Assembly (NCBI GenBank): GCA_023458215.1
Contig: JAEXAJ010000136.1
Location: forward strand, 72,095 to 136,094
DNA from: Bacteroidota bacterium
GTDB lineage: Bacteria; Bacteroidota; Bacteroidia; Bacteroidales; Bacteroidaceae
Direction of reading: 5' to 3'
DNA: 64,000 nucleotides
The number at the start of each line of letters is the position of its first letter. Positions within the stretch are counted from its first letter, which is position 1. The position numbers were made by a program, and so were the translations under genes. The notes under the pieces are model-generated. The model had not been told where the DNA came from. It saw only the letters and a list, made by a program, of their open reading frames with translations, and ran no database searches. This document shows positions 15,807 to 25,500 of this stretch, piece by piece.

Positions 15807-17548
15807 TAGTTGTCTGATAATATTTTACGGTCGCGTTCAAGAGCTTCTTTTACTAAGTTTTCGGGGACGAATTTCCAGTCGGATAACGGTAGGACTTCTA
15901 CGGGAAAATGATGTCGGCGGAAGTATTCAATCACATAGTTACGCAGATCTTTGTCCGAGGTTGCGATGATGCGTGAGGGAAGATCTTCTAATGTTATGCC
16001 ACTACCTTCCGTCAATAATCCTCCGCCGCCACTGCCGATGTAGGAATTTACAGCTACGCGGTAGGTCTTATCAGTCTGGAAGTCTGTGCCGTCTTTCATG
16101 CGCGTAATCTTGACTTTCTCTCCGTTCGGCTGTGTAAGGTCTACTTCGTAGGAGATACCGGCGGCTGACAGCAGATAAAATATAGGTGCGTCCAGCTGTG
16201 CTCTCTTCTCCTCTCTGTATCTGATAGGCAGAGCGTGTTCTTCGGGGCTTGCCATCGTACGGCTCCAAAGGCTGTACGAACGTTCCAATGCTCCTAAGAT
16301 CTCTTTCCCGGTAAGTTGGAATACATTGATTCTGTTTTCATACCGATAGAGTTTGAAGATATCTTTCACATAAATATCTCCGGCATTGATTACCTCGTTA
16401 AAAGTAAGAGGAGTAACCAGTGAGATGTCTGCTTCTACTTGTGACAATTGTGCGTGGTGCAACAAGTCCGCCATTGCCGACGGACCGAAGAAATAGTCCA
16501 AAGTCTCGATAGGCTTGGCTAATGATCCTATTCTTTCGGAAACGAAGGCCTGCACCTCCTCCCATTTTTCTTTGTAATTGGCGGTGAAAGCGCTGTCAGG
16601 CTTGTAAGCGTCCATCGAGACGAGACTTCCTTTGATTTGTCTGCCTGTTACCTTACCGTCTTTGATGGAGAATGTCAAAGATGCCTCTGCCACATGATTT
16701 GTTTCACCTCCGGCATTGAGAAGCCATACCGGCTTTCCTGAAATGCGGTTGGTTACTTCCTGGCAATGTCCGCGATGATCGTGCCCGTAGAAGATAAGGT
16801 CGATGCCGGGAATGGTCAACGCTATTTCTTCGGCTGTGTTTTCATTGAATCCATTGATGCCAGCACCTTTTAGCCCTGTATGAAACAGACCCACAAGTAT
16901 ATCCGGTTTCTCTGTTTCCTGTATGAGAGGTATCCATTTGCGGGCGCAGGCAACCATGTCTTCAAAGCGTAGTCCGCTCCAAAGTGTTTCGGGCAACCAC
17001 ATGGGTATGGCGGGGGTAATCATTCCCAATACGGCAATCTTCACTCCCTCACGCTCAAATATGCAATAAGGCTTGGCATACGGTTGATTATTTGTTACCG
17101 ATAGTATATTGGCTCCCAGTATGGGGAAACTGCTGTCGTTGGTCCATCGGTCGAAGGCCGGATGTCCGGCTTCGATGTCGTGATTACCGAAGCATGCGGC
17201 ATCGTATCCCATAAAGTTCATCATGTCCGAAGTGAGATGTGTGTTTAGCGTGTCTATAAAGTTGGTATAGTAAACGCATGGTTGTCCTTGCAGAATATCA
17301 CCTGCGTCGAACAGCAGGCAAAGATCATCTCCCAGCAGGCTACGTTGCTCTTTCACGTAACTGGCTACATGAGATAAACCTCCATCGAGAGGCCGGTTAT
17401 TAATGAAGTCATAACTGAAGAAGTTGCCGTGTACATCAGTTGTCTCAATCAATTTTAGGGTAACCTCTTTGGTAGTCCCTTCATACTCCTTTGAATATAA
17501 AGAAGGAAGAAAGATTATAAGAAAGAGCAGAATCAATTTTACTTTCAT
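15806..17548 (-). CDS. Secreted bifunctional UDP-sugar hydrolase/5'-nucleotidase
   Basis: From ATG 17548 the product is 580 residues with a signal peptide (MKVKLILLFLIIFLPSLYS). The frame is open to 17722, but the extra 58 residues precede the signal peptide and cover the prfB promoter side, so they are rejected. The metallophosphatase domain shows the two-metal motifs in order: ETTDVHGNF, DAGDILQGQ, GNHDIEAG, GLFHTGL and YGHDHRGH. The C-terminal substrate domain (about 340-560) includes FFGPSAMADLLHHAQ and VAVNSYIGSGGGG. Family members hydrolyse nucleoside monophosphates, UDP-sugars or 2',3'-cyclic nucleotides in the periplasm. Its stop overlaps the start of the downstream Oar-like receptor, so the two are made together. 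Confidence 0.92.
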   Translation of the reverse strand: MKVKLILLFLIIFLPSLYSKEYEGTTKEVTLKLIETTDVHGNFFSYDFINNRPLDGGLSHVASYVKEQRSLLGDDLCLLFDAGDILQGQPCVYYTNFIDTLNTHLTSDMMNFMGYDAACFGNHDIEAGHPAFDRWTNDSSFPILGANILSVTNNQPYAKPYCIFEREGVKIAVLGMITPAIPMWLPETLWSGLRFEDMVACARKWIPLIQETEKPDILVGLFHTGLKGAGINGFNENTAEEIALTIPGIDLIFYGHDHRGHCQEVTNRISGKPVWLLNAGGETNHVAEASLTFSIKDGKVTGRQIKGSLVSMDAYKPDSAFTANYKEKWEEVQAFVSERIGSLAKPIETLDYFFGPSAMADLLHHAQLSQVEADISLVTPLTFNEVINAGDIYVKDIFKLYRYENRINVFQLTGKEILGALERSYSLWSRTMASPEEHALPIRYREEKRAQLDAPIFYLLSAAGISYEVDLTQPNGEKVKITRMKDGTDFQTDKTYRVAVNSYIGSGGGGLLTEGSGITLEDLPSRIIATSDKDLRNYVIEYFRRHHFPVEVLPLSDWKFVPENLVKEALERDRKILSDN

Positions 17549-17721
17549 AAGCAATAGTTTTAATAGATTTGTTTTGAGTGCACAAAAGTAGAGGTGGCAT
17601 GTTTGATTTAAGTTACACAGATATTTCAGTCTTATGAATATATGTGATGCTGATTGAATAAGAACAGTTCTTTCCGAGCAACTTATTTTACTGATAGCTG
17701 AGGATTTATCCGCTTTTTTCA

Positions 17722-17729
17722 TACCTTTG
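17722..17729 (+). promoter_or_regulatory. Possible -7 element for prfB
   Basis: TACCTTTG fits TAnnTTTG and lies 43 nt before the prfB ATG. I see no TTTG at the expected -33 position, so this rests on the -7 match alone. Confidence 0.4.
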
Positions 17730-17772
17730 TGTCCCGAAAGAAAGTAATTTGTAATAATCGTAAACAGAACTT

Positions 17773-18891
17773 ATGATTACCGTTGAACAACTGAAAGATA
17801 TCAAAGAACGTACCGAAGCGTTGAACCGCTATCTGGACATCGAAGGAAAGAAGATACAAGTGGAAGAAGAGCAGCTTCGCACCCAGGCTCCCGGCTTTTG
17901 GGACGACCAGAAGACTGCTGAAGCTCAGATGAAGAAGGTAAAAGGCTTACAGCAATGGATCTCCGGCTACAACGAAGTGAAGACCATGGCTGACGAGTTG
18001 CAACTGGCATTCGACTTTTACAAAGACGAATTGGTAACGGAAGAAGAGATAGACGAAGCTTACGCCAAAGCTTCTGCTGCCGTTGAAGCACTTGAACTAA
18101 AGAATATGCTTCGCGATGAAGCTGACCAAATGGATTGTGTCTTGAAGATTAACTCCGGTGCCGGTGGTACCGAGAGCCAGGACTGGGCCAACATGCTGAT
18201 GCGTATGTATCTGCGTTATGCTGAAACCCATGGTTACAAAGCAGTTATCTCCAACTTACAGGAAGGAGACGAAGCAGGTATCAAGACCTGTACCATCGAA
18301 ATGTCCGGTGAATATGTGTACGGTTATCTAAAAGGCGAGAACGGTGTACATCGTTTGGTACGTGTATCTCCCTATAATGCCCAAGGCAAGCGTATGACTT
18401 CTTTTGCTTCTGTGTTCGTCACTCCGTTGGTAGACGATACCATTGAGGTAGATATCAAAGTTGCCAACATCTCTTGGGATACTTTCCGTTCCAGTGGAGC
18501 CGGTGGTCAGAACGTAAATAAGGTAGAGTCAGGTGTGCGCTTGCGCTATCAGTTCAAAGACCCTTATACAGGTGAAGAAGAAGAAATCTTGGTTGAAAAC
18601 ACCGAAACGCGTGACCAGCCCAAGAATCGTGAAAATGCCATGCGCCAATTACGCTCTATTTTGTACGACAAGGAACTTCAGCACCGCATGGCAGAACAGG
18701 CTAAAGTAGAAGCGAATAAGAAGAAGATTGAATGGGGATCACAGATACGCAGCTACGTATTCGACGACCGTCGCGTAAAAGACCACCGTACCAACTACCA
18801 AACCAGTGATGTGAATGGCGTGATGGACGGTAAGATAGATGAGTTCGTAAAAGCATACTTGATGGAATTTGCCGGAAACGGCGAATCATAA
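17773..18891 (+). CDS. prfB: Peptide chain release factor 2 (RF2)
   Basis: The 372-residue protein is a full-length class-I release factor that ends translation at UAA and UGA on the ribosome. The N-terminal helical domain is followed by domain 2, with the stop-codon-reading tripeptide as SPY (residues 199-201, in RVSPYNAQGKRMTSF) where E. coli RF2 has SPF. The GGQ catalytic motif lies at 244-246 (SSGAGGQNVNKVESGVRL). The conserved C-terminal WGSQIRSYVFDDRRVKDHRT is present. At the place where many prfB genes have an in-frame UGA frameshift (YL-stop-D), this gene reads CTG GAC in one frame (codons 21-22), so no frameshift is needed. It is a single gene divergent from the nucleotidase and convergent with the HTCS gene. 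Confidence 0.97.
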   Translation: MITVEQLKDIKERTEALNRYLDIEGKKIQVEEEQLRTQAPGFWDDQKTAEAQMKKVKGLQQWISGYNEVKTMADELQLAFDFYKDELVTEEEIDEAYAKASAAVEALELKNMLRDEADQMDCVLKINSGAGGTESQDWANMLMRMYLRYAETHGYKAVISNLQEGDEAGIKTCTIEMSGEYVYGYLKGENGVHRLVRVSPYNAQGKRMTSFASVFVTPLVDDTIEVDIKVANISWDTFRSSGAGGQNVNKVESGVRLRYQFKDPYTGEEEEILVENTETRDQPKNRENAMRQLRSILYDKELQHRMAEQAKVEANKKKIEWGSQIRSYVFDDRRVKDHRTNYQTSDVNGVMDGKIDEFVKAYLMEFAGNGES

Positions 18892-18916
18892 AAGAATGGA
18901 TATGATATAGTGCAGG

Positions 18917-18949
18917 GTGCCGGAACTGAATTAGTTACCGGCACTTTTT
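18917..18949. terminator. Terminator shared by prfB and the convergent HTCS gene
   Basis: GTGCCGGAACT (18917-18927) pairs with AGTTACCGGCAC (18933-18944) with one bulged base, followed by TTTTT (18945-18949). The right arm overlaps the last codons of the minus-strand HTCS gene. Confidence 0.8.
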
Positions 18950-21900
18950 GTATTCCCATCTATATTCTTAATGAAATCGGTCGGTAGCATTCCGAACTGT
19001 TTCTGAAAACACTTCGCAAAGTAGGATGAGGAGCTGAAACCCACCAAAAAGCCTATCTCAGTGATTCTATATTCACCTTCAACCATCATTTGACATGCTT
19101 TTTTCAAACGGGTGACTTTAATGAAGTCATTGGGAGTCATGTCTATGATGCCTTTGATTTTGGTAAATACAGAGGTGCGGCTCATGCCTAATTGTTGTGC
19201 CAATGTATTTACCGAAAACTCCGGGTTTTCAATATTGTTCAAGATAATCTCGGTGCATTTATCCATAAACTCTTCATCCAATCTGTTGTGGACTGCCGAA
19301 CGTATATCAGAGAGTGGAGTGGAAGCGTATGTTTGTTGGATCTGTTCTCTTTTCTTGAACAGATTCCTTAATTGTGCTTTCAGGTGGAAGGGCGAGAACG
19401 GCTTGTCAATGTAGGCATCGGCACCGGCTTCCAGTCCTTGTATTTTACTTTCAGTATCGGTTTTTGCCGTGAGCAGGATAACCGGTATATGAGAAATGTT
19501 GATGTTGTTCTTTATCTTCGCACAAAGCTCAAATCCGTTCATATCTTCCATCATTACATCGCTGATAACGAGATCTATGTTATTCTTCTCCAATATCTGC
19601 ACCGCTTCTTCGCCACTTAATGCAGAAATGACGAAATACTCTTCTGATAGTATTTTAGAAAGGAAGTCGAGTATTTCCGGATTGTCATCTACTACCATCA
19701 CTGCATACTGTTTCTTCATCGGTTCATTGGCTGCCTCTTCATTGATCGTTTCTTCGATAGCAGAATCCGAGAGTACCATATCCTCTATCTTTCTTGTCGT
19801 TTGGAGTTTCTCATTAATCGGCATTATTTTAGGTAGATAGACGGATATGGCTACCCCATTTTTACCATCCTCCCTGTCATTGGCTACAATTTTGCCATTC
19901 ATGAGTTGTACCAACGAACGCGTCATGTGCAGACCTATGCCTATACCCAGCTTATTGATTTCTTTGTTGCTTTTAACCTGATAGAAAGCATCAAATATCT
20001 TGCTCTTCTCTGTATCTGTAATGCCTATACCGTCATCGGTTATCGTGAGTATTACTTCGGAATCATTCTCACAAGTAGTAATTTCGATGGAGTTTTTGGC
20101 ATATTTCATGGCATTACTTACCAGGTTGCTGACTATCTTTATAAGTGCTTCCTCATCAGTAATCATCACCATTTCTTCATTAATGGAAGAGGTATCGATG
20201 GTGATTTCTTTTTGTTTGGCAGTTAGTTCGAAGATGCCGGTCACTTTTGCGATCACTTCTTTTACTTGATATGAGTCGTATGAAAGCTTGTAGGCTCCCG
20301 AATCTACTTTCCTGAAGTCCAGCAATTGGTTCACCAGTACGTAGAGACGTTTGTAATTCTGCTCGATGATACCCAGATATTCTCCATAGACGTTGTTAAT
20401 GCTGGCCGTCTTCATGAGATATTCCAGTGGGCCGATGATGAGGCTTAACGGAGTGCGTATTTCATGGGCTATGTTGGTAAAGAATTCTATTTTGGAATTA
20501 TATAATTCTTTCTCTTTTTCATCATTCAGACTTCTGATACGTTCATGTTGCTTCTTCTCCGAGCGTTTGATGTAGTAGCGGACACTCATGAAAACAATAA
20601 TGGCAAAGCATATCGCATATAGAAGAAAAGCCGTTTTCGACTGGAAGAAAGGTGGAAGCACTTTGATCTTTAGCCGTATCTCATTGCTACTCCATATCTT
20701 ATCACTGTTGGTTCCTTTTATTCTAAGCGTATATTCTCCGGCCGGCAGATTGGCATAAGACAAATGGTTCGTATTGCCTTCGGTAAACTGCCACTCATTG
20801 TCCAACCCTTCCAGCATATATTGGTAATAATTCTCTTTGGGAGCGATGTAGCTGAGTGCGGCGAAATCGAAGCCAATCATTGATTGATCGTGCTCTAAAG
20901 TCAGTTCTTGGGTATATCCGATAGCTTGTTTTAAAGGAGAGTTTTCTGTATTGACTGATATCTCTTTGCCCAAAATAGTCATGCCGGTTAATATAACGGG
21001 GGGATTGTATGCATTCTCTCTTAAATTTTGGGGCGAGAAGAAACAGAAACCGTTGGTCGAACCAAGGAATAGCTTTCCGTCCGAAGCTTCCATACCCGAG
21101 TCGGGAGTGAACTGCTCATTATATAATCCGTTTGATTTGGAATAGACTTTCAGATACTTGGTGTCGGGGTTATAAACCACTAAGCCTTTATTGGTAGCAA
21201 TCCATAATGCATCACCTTTGGGGATAATGGATGTGATGACTTGGTTGGGGAGTTCAAGGTTATCGTACCGGGTAAAGTCGTTGGTAGCTTCATTGTACTT
21301 GCATAGCCCTTGTCCGTGGGTTCCAATCCATAAATTCTTCCGACTATCAATGGCTAAGGTGGTTATCACGTTCTTAGTAATAGATTTCGGGTCGGTGGTA
21401 TGTTGGTATGATTCTATTTTCTGAGTTTTTATATTGTAAGCCAATAATCCGCTTGTGCTGGTTCCTATCCAGATAATTCCGTTGTGATCTTCTATGATGG
21501 AAGATACTCTGCCATTGAAAGAGGCTATTTTTACAAATGCTTTTCGGGATGTATCGTAATAGCAGATGCCATTGGAAGTACCAATGTAAATACGTCCGTT
21601 GCTGGCTTTGTAGAGTTCGAACACACGTGACGAAGGAATGCTGGTTTTATCATCCGGATTGTGCAGAAAGGTCTCTACTTTTCCTGTTTTTAAGTCGAAA
21701 ACTTCCAAACCTCTCTCGTAGGTGGCGGCATACAATTTGTCTCCATCCAATAGCAAGTCGTGTATGCAGTAATAAGTGGAGCCTATATCAGCGGCACTTC
21801 TGAAGGGAGTGATTGCTTGCGTTTTCGCGTTAAAACGGAAGATGCCATTATCGTCGGTGCCAATCCAGTAACTATTATCTTTATCTTCTCGTATCACGTT

Positions 21901-22992
21901 GACTACTTTTCCGATAGGGCTGTCGGGGGTGGGGGAACAACTGTAATATTCAAAATTGTTCTGGAAGGAAGAGTAAAACTTGATACCGTCAAAGTAGGAA
22001 CCTAGCCAAAGGCTTTCTTCCTTGTCGATATACATGGTATAGATAAACTTGTTGACACCCGTTCTTATTTTGAGTTGCGGATCGTTGGAAGATATAATTT
22101 CGCCTTTTTCTGCTTTGAAGATCCCTACACCATTATCGGATGCAATAAGAAGTTCTCCGGGATGGTACTCTTTGATGTCGTGAATGTGGTATAGCAGATT
22201 ATTGGCGCTTTTGTCCTGGAAGTTGGTGAAAGTCTCTGTGGCAGGATTAAACAGATCGAGTCCGTTTTGGAAAGTGCCTATCCATAAGTTTCCGTGTGAA
22301 TCCTCAAAGATGCTTTGAATAGAGTTATCCGACAAACTCTGAGGGGTCTTCCCTTTTTGATACGTTTTGAATTGGTTGGTCTTTTTGTCGTAGCGGCACA
22401 ATCCCTCTGAATAGGTTCCTATCCATAGATTTTGTTTACTGTCCAGTTGCAAAGCCATGATAATGTCTTGGGGGATACAGTCGGTTTTGCCGGGGATGTT
22501 CCGGTACACTTTGAGTTTTACTTCATTGTATGGCGAGAAGCGATACAATCCTTGCCCGTTTGTTGCGATCCATATCGTTCCTTCGTTGTCTTCTACTATA
22601 TCGGTTACGTATGACTGAATGGTTTCTCCTGTTTCGGTTTTTGCGTTGAAGGGTTTGAATGTGTCGGTTTTCGAGTCATAGATAGCGATTCCACTGTCCA
22701 AGCCAATCCACATCCGGCCTCTGTGGTCAATGAGTATTTTCTTCACACTATTGCTGGTAGTGGCGTCGATGTATTTGGATAAATAGTAGTTCTTGAAACG
22801 AATTCCATCGAACCGGCTCAATCCGTCGTCGGTGCCAAACCAGATGAAGCCGCATGAATCTTGCAAGATGCTGTAAACCCGATTGGCTGCCAGTCCGTCA
22901 TCCATGGTGTATGCGGTGGAGAAGATGCGCTGTGCATGCAATGTTGTGATGCATAGAAGCTGAAAGATTGCGCAAAGGATGATTTTTTTCAT
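18931..22992 (-). CDS. Hybrid two-component system sensor/regulator (HTCS), PUL 2
   Basis: From ATG 22992 the product is 1353 residues; the frame is open to 23076, but MKKIILCAIFQLLCITTLHAQ is a clean signal peptide. In order: periplasmic propeller repeats of the Reg_prop type (about 25-690, many DxxGxIWIGT-like units), a Y_Y_Y domain (about 700-775), one membrane helix (about 785-810), HisKA with the phospho-acceptor in HEIRTPLSL (near 840), HATPase, a receiver domain with Asp in ISDVMMEDMNGFEL (near 1143), and a C-terminal AraC-type HTH (about 1250-1345). It would sense an oligosaccharide in the periplasm and activate PUL genes. It lies divergent from the GH20 gene, and a box repeated three times in this PUL sits in the intergenic region, so it is the best candidate for the box-binding regulator. 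Confidence 0.95.
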   Translation of the reverse strand: MKKIILCAIFQLLCITTLHAQRIFSTAYTMDDGLAANRVYSILQDSCGFIWFGTDDGLSRFDGIRFKNYYLSKYIDATTSNSVKKILIDHRGRMWIGLDSGIAIYDSKTDTFKPFNAKTETGETIQSYVTDIVEDNEGTIWIATNGQGLYRFSPYNEVKLKVYRNIPGKTDCIPQDIIMALQLDSKQNLWIGTYSEGLCRYDKKTNQFKTYQKGKTPQSLSDNSIQSIFEDSHGNLWIGTFQNGLDLFNPATETFTNFQDKSANNLLYHIHDIKEYHPGELLIASDNGVGIFKAEKGEIISSNDPQLKIRTGVNKFIYTMYIDKEESLWLGSYFDGIKFYSSFQNNFEYYSCSPTPDSPIGKVVNVIREDKDNSYWIGTDDNGIFRFNAKTQAITPFRSAADIGSTYYCIHDLLLDGDKLYAATYERGLEVFDLKTGKVETFLHNPDDKTSIPSSRVFELYKASNGRIYIGTSNGICYYDTSRKAFVKIASFNGRVSSIIEDHNGIIWIGTSTSGLLAYNIKTQKIESYQHTTDPKSITKNVITTLAIDSRKNLWIGTHGQGLCKYNEATNDFTRYDNLELPNQVITSIIPKGDALWIATNKGLVVYNPDTKYLKVYSKSNGLYNEQFTPDSGMEASDGKLFLGSTNGFCFFSPQNLRENAYNPPVILTGMTILGKEISVNTENSPLKQAIGYTQELTLEHDQSMIGFDFAALSYIAPKENYYQYMLEGLDNEWQFTEGNTNHLSYANLPAGEYTLRIKGTNSDKIWSSNEIRLKIKVLPPFFQSKTAFLLYAICFAIIVFMSVRYYIKRSEKKQHERIRSLNDEKEKELYNSKIEFFTNIAHEIRTPLSLIIGPLEYLMKTASINNVYGEYLGIIEQNYKRLYVLVNQLLDFRKVDSGAYKLSYDSYQVKEVIAKVTGIFELTAKQKEITIDTSSINEEMVMITDEEALIKIVSNLVSNAMKYAKNSIEITTCENDSEVILTITDDGIGITDTEKSKIFDAFYQVKSNKEINKLGIGIGLHMTRSLVQLMNGKIVANDREDGKNGVAISVYLPKIMPINEKLQTTRKIEDMVLSDSAIEETINEEAANEPMKKQYAVMVVDDNPEILDFLSKILSEEYFVISALSGEEAVQILEKNNIDLVISDVMMEDMNGFELCAKIKNNINISHIPVILLTAKTDTESKIQGLEAGADAYIDKPFSPFHLKAQLRNLFKKREQIQQTYASTPLSDIRSAVHNRLDEEFMDKCTEIILNNIENPEFSVNTLAQQLGMSRTSVFTKIKGIIDMTPNDFIKVTRLKKACQMMVEGEYRITEIGFLVGFSSSSYFAKCFQKQFGMLPTDFIKNIDGNTKSAGN

Positions 22993-23159
22993 GGGGGAGT
23001 AGTTTAACCTTGTTTTCAAATGATTTGCCAGTGACAATATTAGGAAGAATAAGTAGGATAAGCAAATGATGTGCAATCTTTTTCGTGACGGAAAAAGACT
23101 TTCGAAAACGAACGAAAGAAACGTTCAATTCTTGGATAATTATAGGTAAAAAGAGATTC

Positions 23160-23223
23160 TTACGATATTGTCCTTTATTTGTACGCGATTTTTCAAGCTT
23201 GATTAGGCATCGCATTATTTTTG
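23160..23223 (+). promoter_or_regulatory. Regulatory box copy 1 and -7 element upstream of GH20
   Basis: 35 bases (23160-23194) are identical to 27883-27917 and include TTTGTACGCGATTTTTC. The -7 element TATTTTTG lies at 23216-23223. The distance from the G of GTACGC (23181) to the -7 element is 35 nt, the same as in copies 2 and 3. Probable activator site placed over or just upstream of the -33 region. Confidence 0.75.
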
Positions 23224-23238
23224 CAGATACAATCTTAA

Positions 23239-25431
23239 ATGAATACTATAATGGAGAAATCACGATTAAGTATCATGATAGTCAACCTATCGATAAGCCT
23301 TTTGGGAGTGGGGATATGTTTACCTTCCTTGGCATATCCATTGCACCAGCCTGTTCAGCCTGCTGCCAAGCAACTTCCTGTTATCCCCATGCCTACCGAA
23401 TACCAATGGGGTGAAGGTTTTTTCCGAATAGATTCGGCAGCCCTTTTCTCGGATACTCCTTGTGTCGGAGTTGAGTATATAGTCGATAAGGGTTTGGCAG
23501 AGTTTGGTAATGAAGGGTATCTGCTGAATGTATCTCCAAAAGGAATTTCTGTGAAAGCACAATCATCTGCCGGACTGTTTTATGCTAAAGTTACCTTGCG
23601 ACAGTTGTATAGCTGTGGGGTAGTACCTGCTGTACGGATAAAGGATATACCTCGGTTTGTTCATAGGGGAATTATGTTGGATGTTTCCAGGCATTTTTTC
23701 TCAAAAGAGGAGGTCAAGGAACTTATAGACCGGATGTCCTTTTATAAGCTCAATCGCTTTCACTGGCATTTGACTGATGACGGAGGATGGCGCTTTGAAG
23801 TGCCCGATTATCCTGAACTGACTCAAACAGCAGCTTTCAGAACCCACCATGTATGGCGGGATTGGTGGAAGAACGGTGGACGGTTTGCTACCGAAACTAC
23901 TCCGAATGCTTATGGTGGATATTATTCTAAAGCCGATATAAAGGAAATTGTAGACTACGCATCCGAAAGATTTATAACCATTATTCCCGAGGTGGAATTT
24001 CCGGGTCATTCAAAAGAAGTCTTTGTTGCCTATCCCGAACTCTGTTGCGCCGGCAAGCCCTATTCAGGAGGAACATTCTGTGTGGGCAATGCCGATACAT
24101 ACGCTTTTATGAAGAGTGTACTGAATACAGTGATGGAGTTATTTCCATCTGAAGTGATACATATAGGAGGTGATGAAACCGATACCAAGCCTTGGGCGAA
24201 CTGTCCCAAGTGTCGGGAATTGATGAAGCGCGAGGGCATGGAGGAGGTACATCAACTTCATAATTACATCATCGGGCAGGCCGAAGAAATATTGAAAGCC
24301 GGCGGTCGTCGCATGACGGGATGGGATGAAATAGCTAGTGAGAAACTAGATAAAAGTTCGATTATCATGTCCTGGCAAGGCGAACGGGCAGGGATTGAGG
24401 CTGCCAAGGAGGGTTATGATGTTATTTTGACTCCTTTGCATTACTTGTATCTGGACTATTTTCAGTCTGCTCCCGATAAAGCACCTTTGGCGCACGATGG
24501 GTATACGCCTATTGAGAAAGTGTACACTTACAATCCCGTACCCGATACGCTCGAAACGGTGTTTCTGCCTCATATCCTAGGAATTCAAGGCAATATCTGG
24601 ACCGAGTGGATAGCGAACAATCAGCATTTGGAGTATATGGCTTACCCTCGCCTGCTAGCTGTTGCCGAAGTGGCATGGAGTCCTCAGAACATGCGCTCAT
24701 GGTCTGGTTTCAGAAACCGCTTGCTTCCTCATATTGGCAGACTGCAACACGAAGGAGTCAATACTTATACTTTATCTTCGGATATAGAAGTGATGATGAA
24801 AGCCGATACAATGCAAAAAGTGCTGAGCCTCTGCCTGAAGTGTGAAAGGAGTGATGTAGAAATACGATATACTACAGATGGCACCTTTCCTACGGCACAC
24901 AGCCCACTGTACAAAGAACCACTGTTTCTGAAAGATTCGCTTCTGTTGAAGGCTGCCTCTTTTAAAGATAATGCAGTACAGGGAGACATTTTTAGTGAAA
25001 CGTATTATTATCATAAAGCTATTGGAAAACAAGTGGAGAGTTCCTTGCAGCATGTTGACCAAGGAATTCTTACGGATGGTTGCATCGGAGGTAAAACCTA
25101 TTTGGATGGCAGTTGGGTAAACTTCTCCGGTGACCGCTGTTTCACGTTAGACTTGGGACGTGTAGAAGTAATCCGCCAAGTTTCTACTCGCTGGATGCAC
25201 CTGCGAGCAGGTGCACGGCGTCATCTGCCCCAGCAGGTAGAGGTTCTCTTTTCGGTAGACGGAAAAGATTTTATTTCCGGAGGTGTTATCCATAAGAAGG
25301 AGCTGGAAGACACTCCGGCCTTGCAATACCAGCACTATGACTTGAGCGTTCTGCGTAATGCAAGATATGTCCGCATTAATGTGAAGGCAGGAAGCGGCGG
25401 CATGTCATTGGATGAAATTATAGTGCGATAA
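23239..25431 (+). CDS. GH20 beta-N-acetylhexosaminidase
   Basis: The 730-residue secreted enzyme begins MNTIMEKSRLSIMIVNLSISLLG; ATG 23251 is an alternative start. A GH20b N-terminal domain (about 45-140, VIPMPTEYQWGEG...) precedes the GH20 barrel (about 143-480). The barrel opens with RGIMLDVSRHFFSKEEVKELID and HWHLTDDGGWR. The Asp-Glu catalytic pair lies at 312-313 in HIGGDETDTKPW, which supports the substrate-assisted mechanism on terminal GlcNAc or GalNAc. C-terminal to it are a FN3/chitobiase-like module (about 510-590) and a discoidin (F5/8 type C) module (about 605-730) that may bind galactose- or HexNAc-containing glycans. It is divergent from the HTCS gene and preceded by box copy 1. 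Confidence 0.94.
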   Translation: MNTIMEKSRLSIMIVNLSISLLGVGICLPSLAYPLHQPVQPAAKQLPVIPMPTEYQWGEGFFRIDSAALFSDTPCVGVEYIVDKGLAEFGNEGYLLNVSPKGISVKAQSSAGLFYAKVTLRQLYSCGVVPAVRIKDIPRFVHRGIMLDVSRHFFSKEEVKELIDRMSFYKLNRFHWHLTDDGGWRFEVPDYPELTQTAAFRTHHVWRDWWKNGGRFATETTPNAYGGYYSKADIKEIVDYASERFITIIPEVEFPGHSKEVFVAYPELCCAGKPYSGGTFCVGNADTYAFMKSVLNTVMELFPSEVIHIGGDETDTKPWANCPKCRELMKREGMEEVHQLHNYIIGQAEEILKAGGRRMTGWDEIASEKLDKSSIIMSWQGERAGIEAAKEGYDVILTPLHYLYLDYFQSAPDKAPLAHDGYTPIEKVYTYNPVPDTLETVFLPHILGIQGNIWTEWIANNQHLEYMAYPRLLAVAEVAWSPQNMRSWSGFRNRLLPHIGRLQHEGVNTYTLSSDIEVMMKADTMQKVLSLCLKCERSDVEIRYTTDGTFPTAHSPLYKEPLFLKDSLLLKAASFKDNAVQGDIFSETYYYHKAIGKQVESSLQHVDQGILTDGCIGGKTYLDGSWVNFSGDRCFTLDLGRVEVIRQVSTRWMHLRAGARRHLPQQVEVLFSVDGKDFISGGVIHKKELEDTPALQYQHYDLSVLRNARYVRINVKAGSGGMSLDEIIVR

Positions 25432-25500
25432 GGACTATTTTTATCAGTTCAAGGTATTGATTTCATACAATAATAGAAACCATTTAAAATCTTATTAATT

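Noticed and set aside
17549..17722. Upstream extension of the nucleotidase frame to 17722
   Set aside because: The added 58 residues precede a clean signal peptide at 17548 and run into the prfB promoter.
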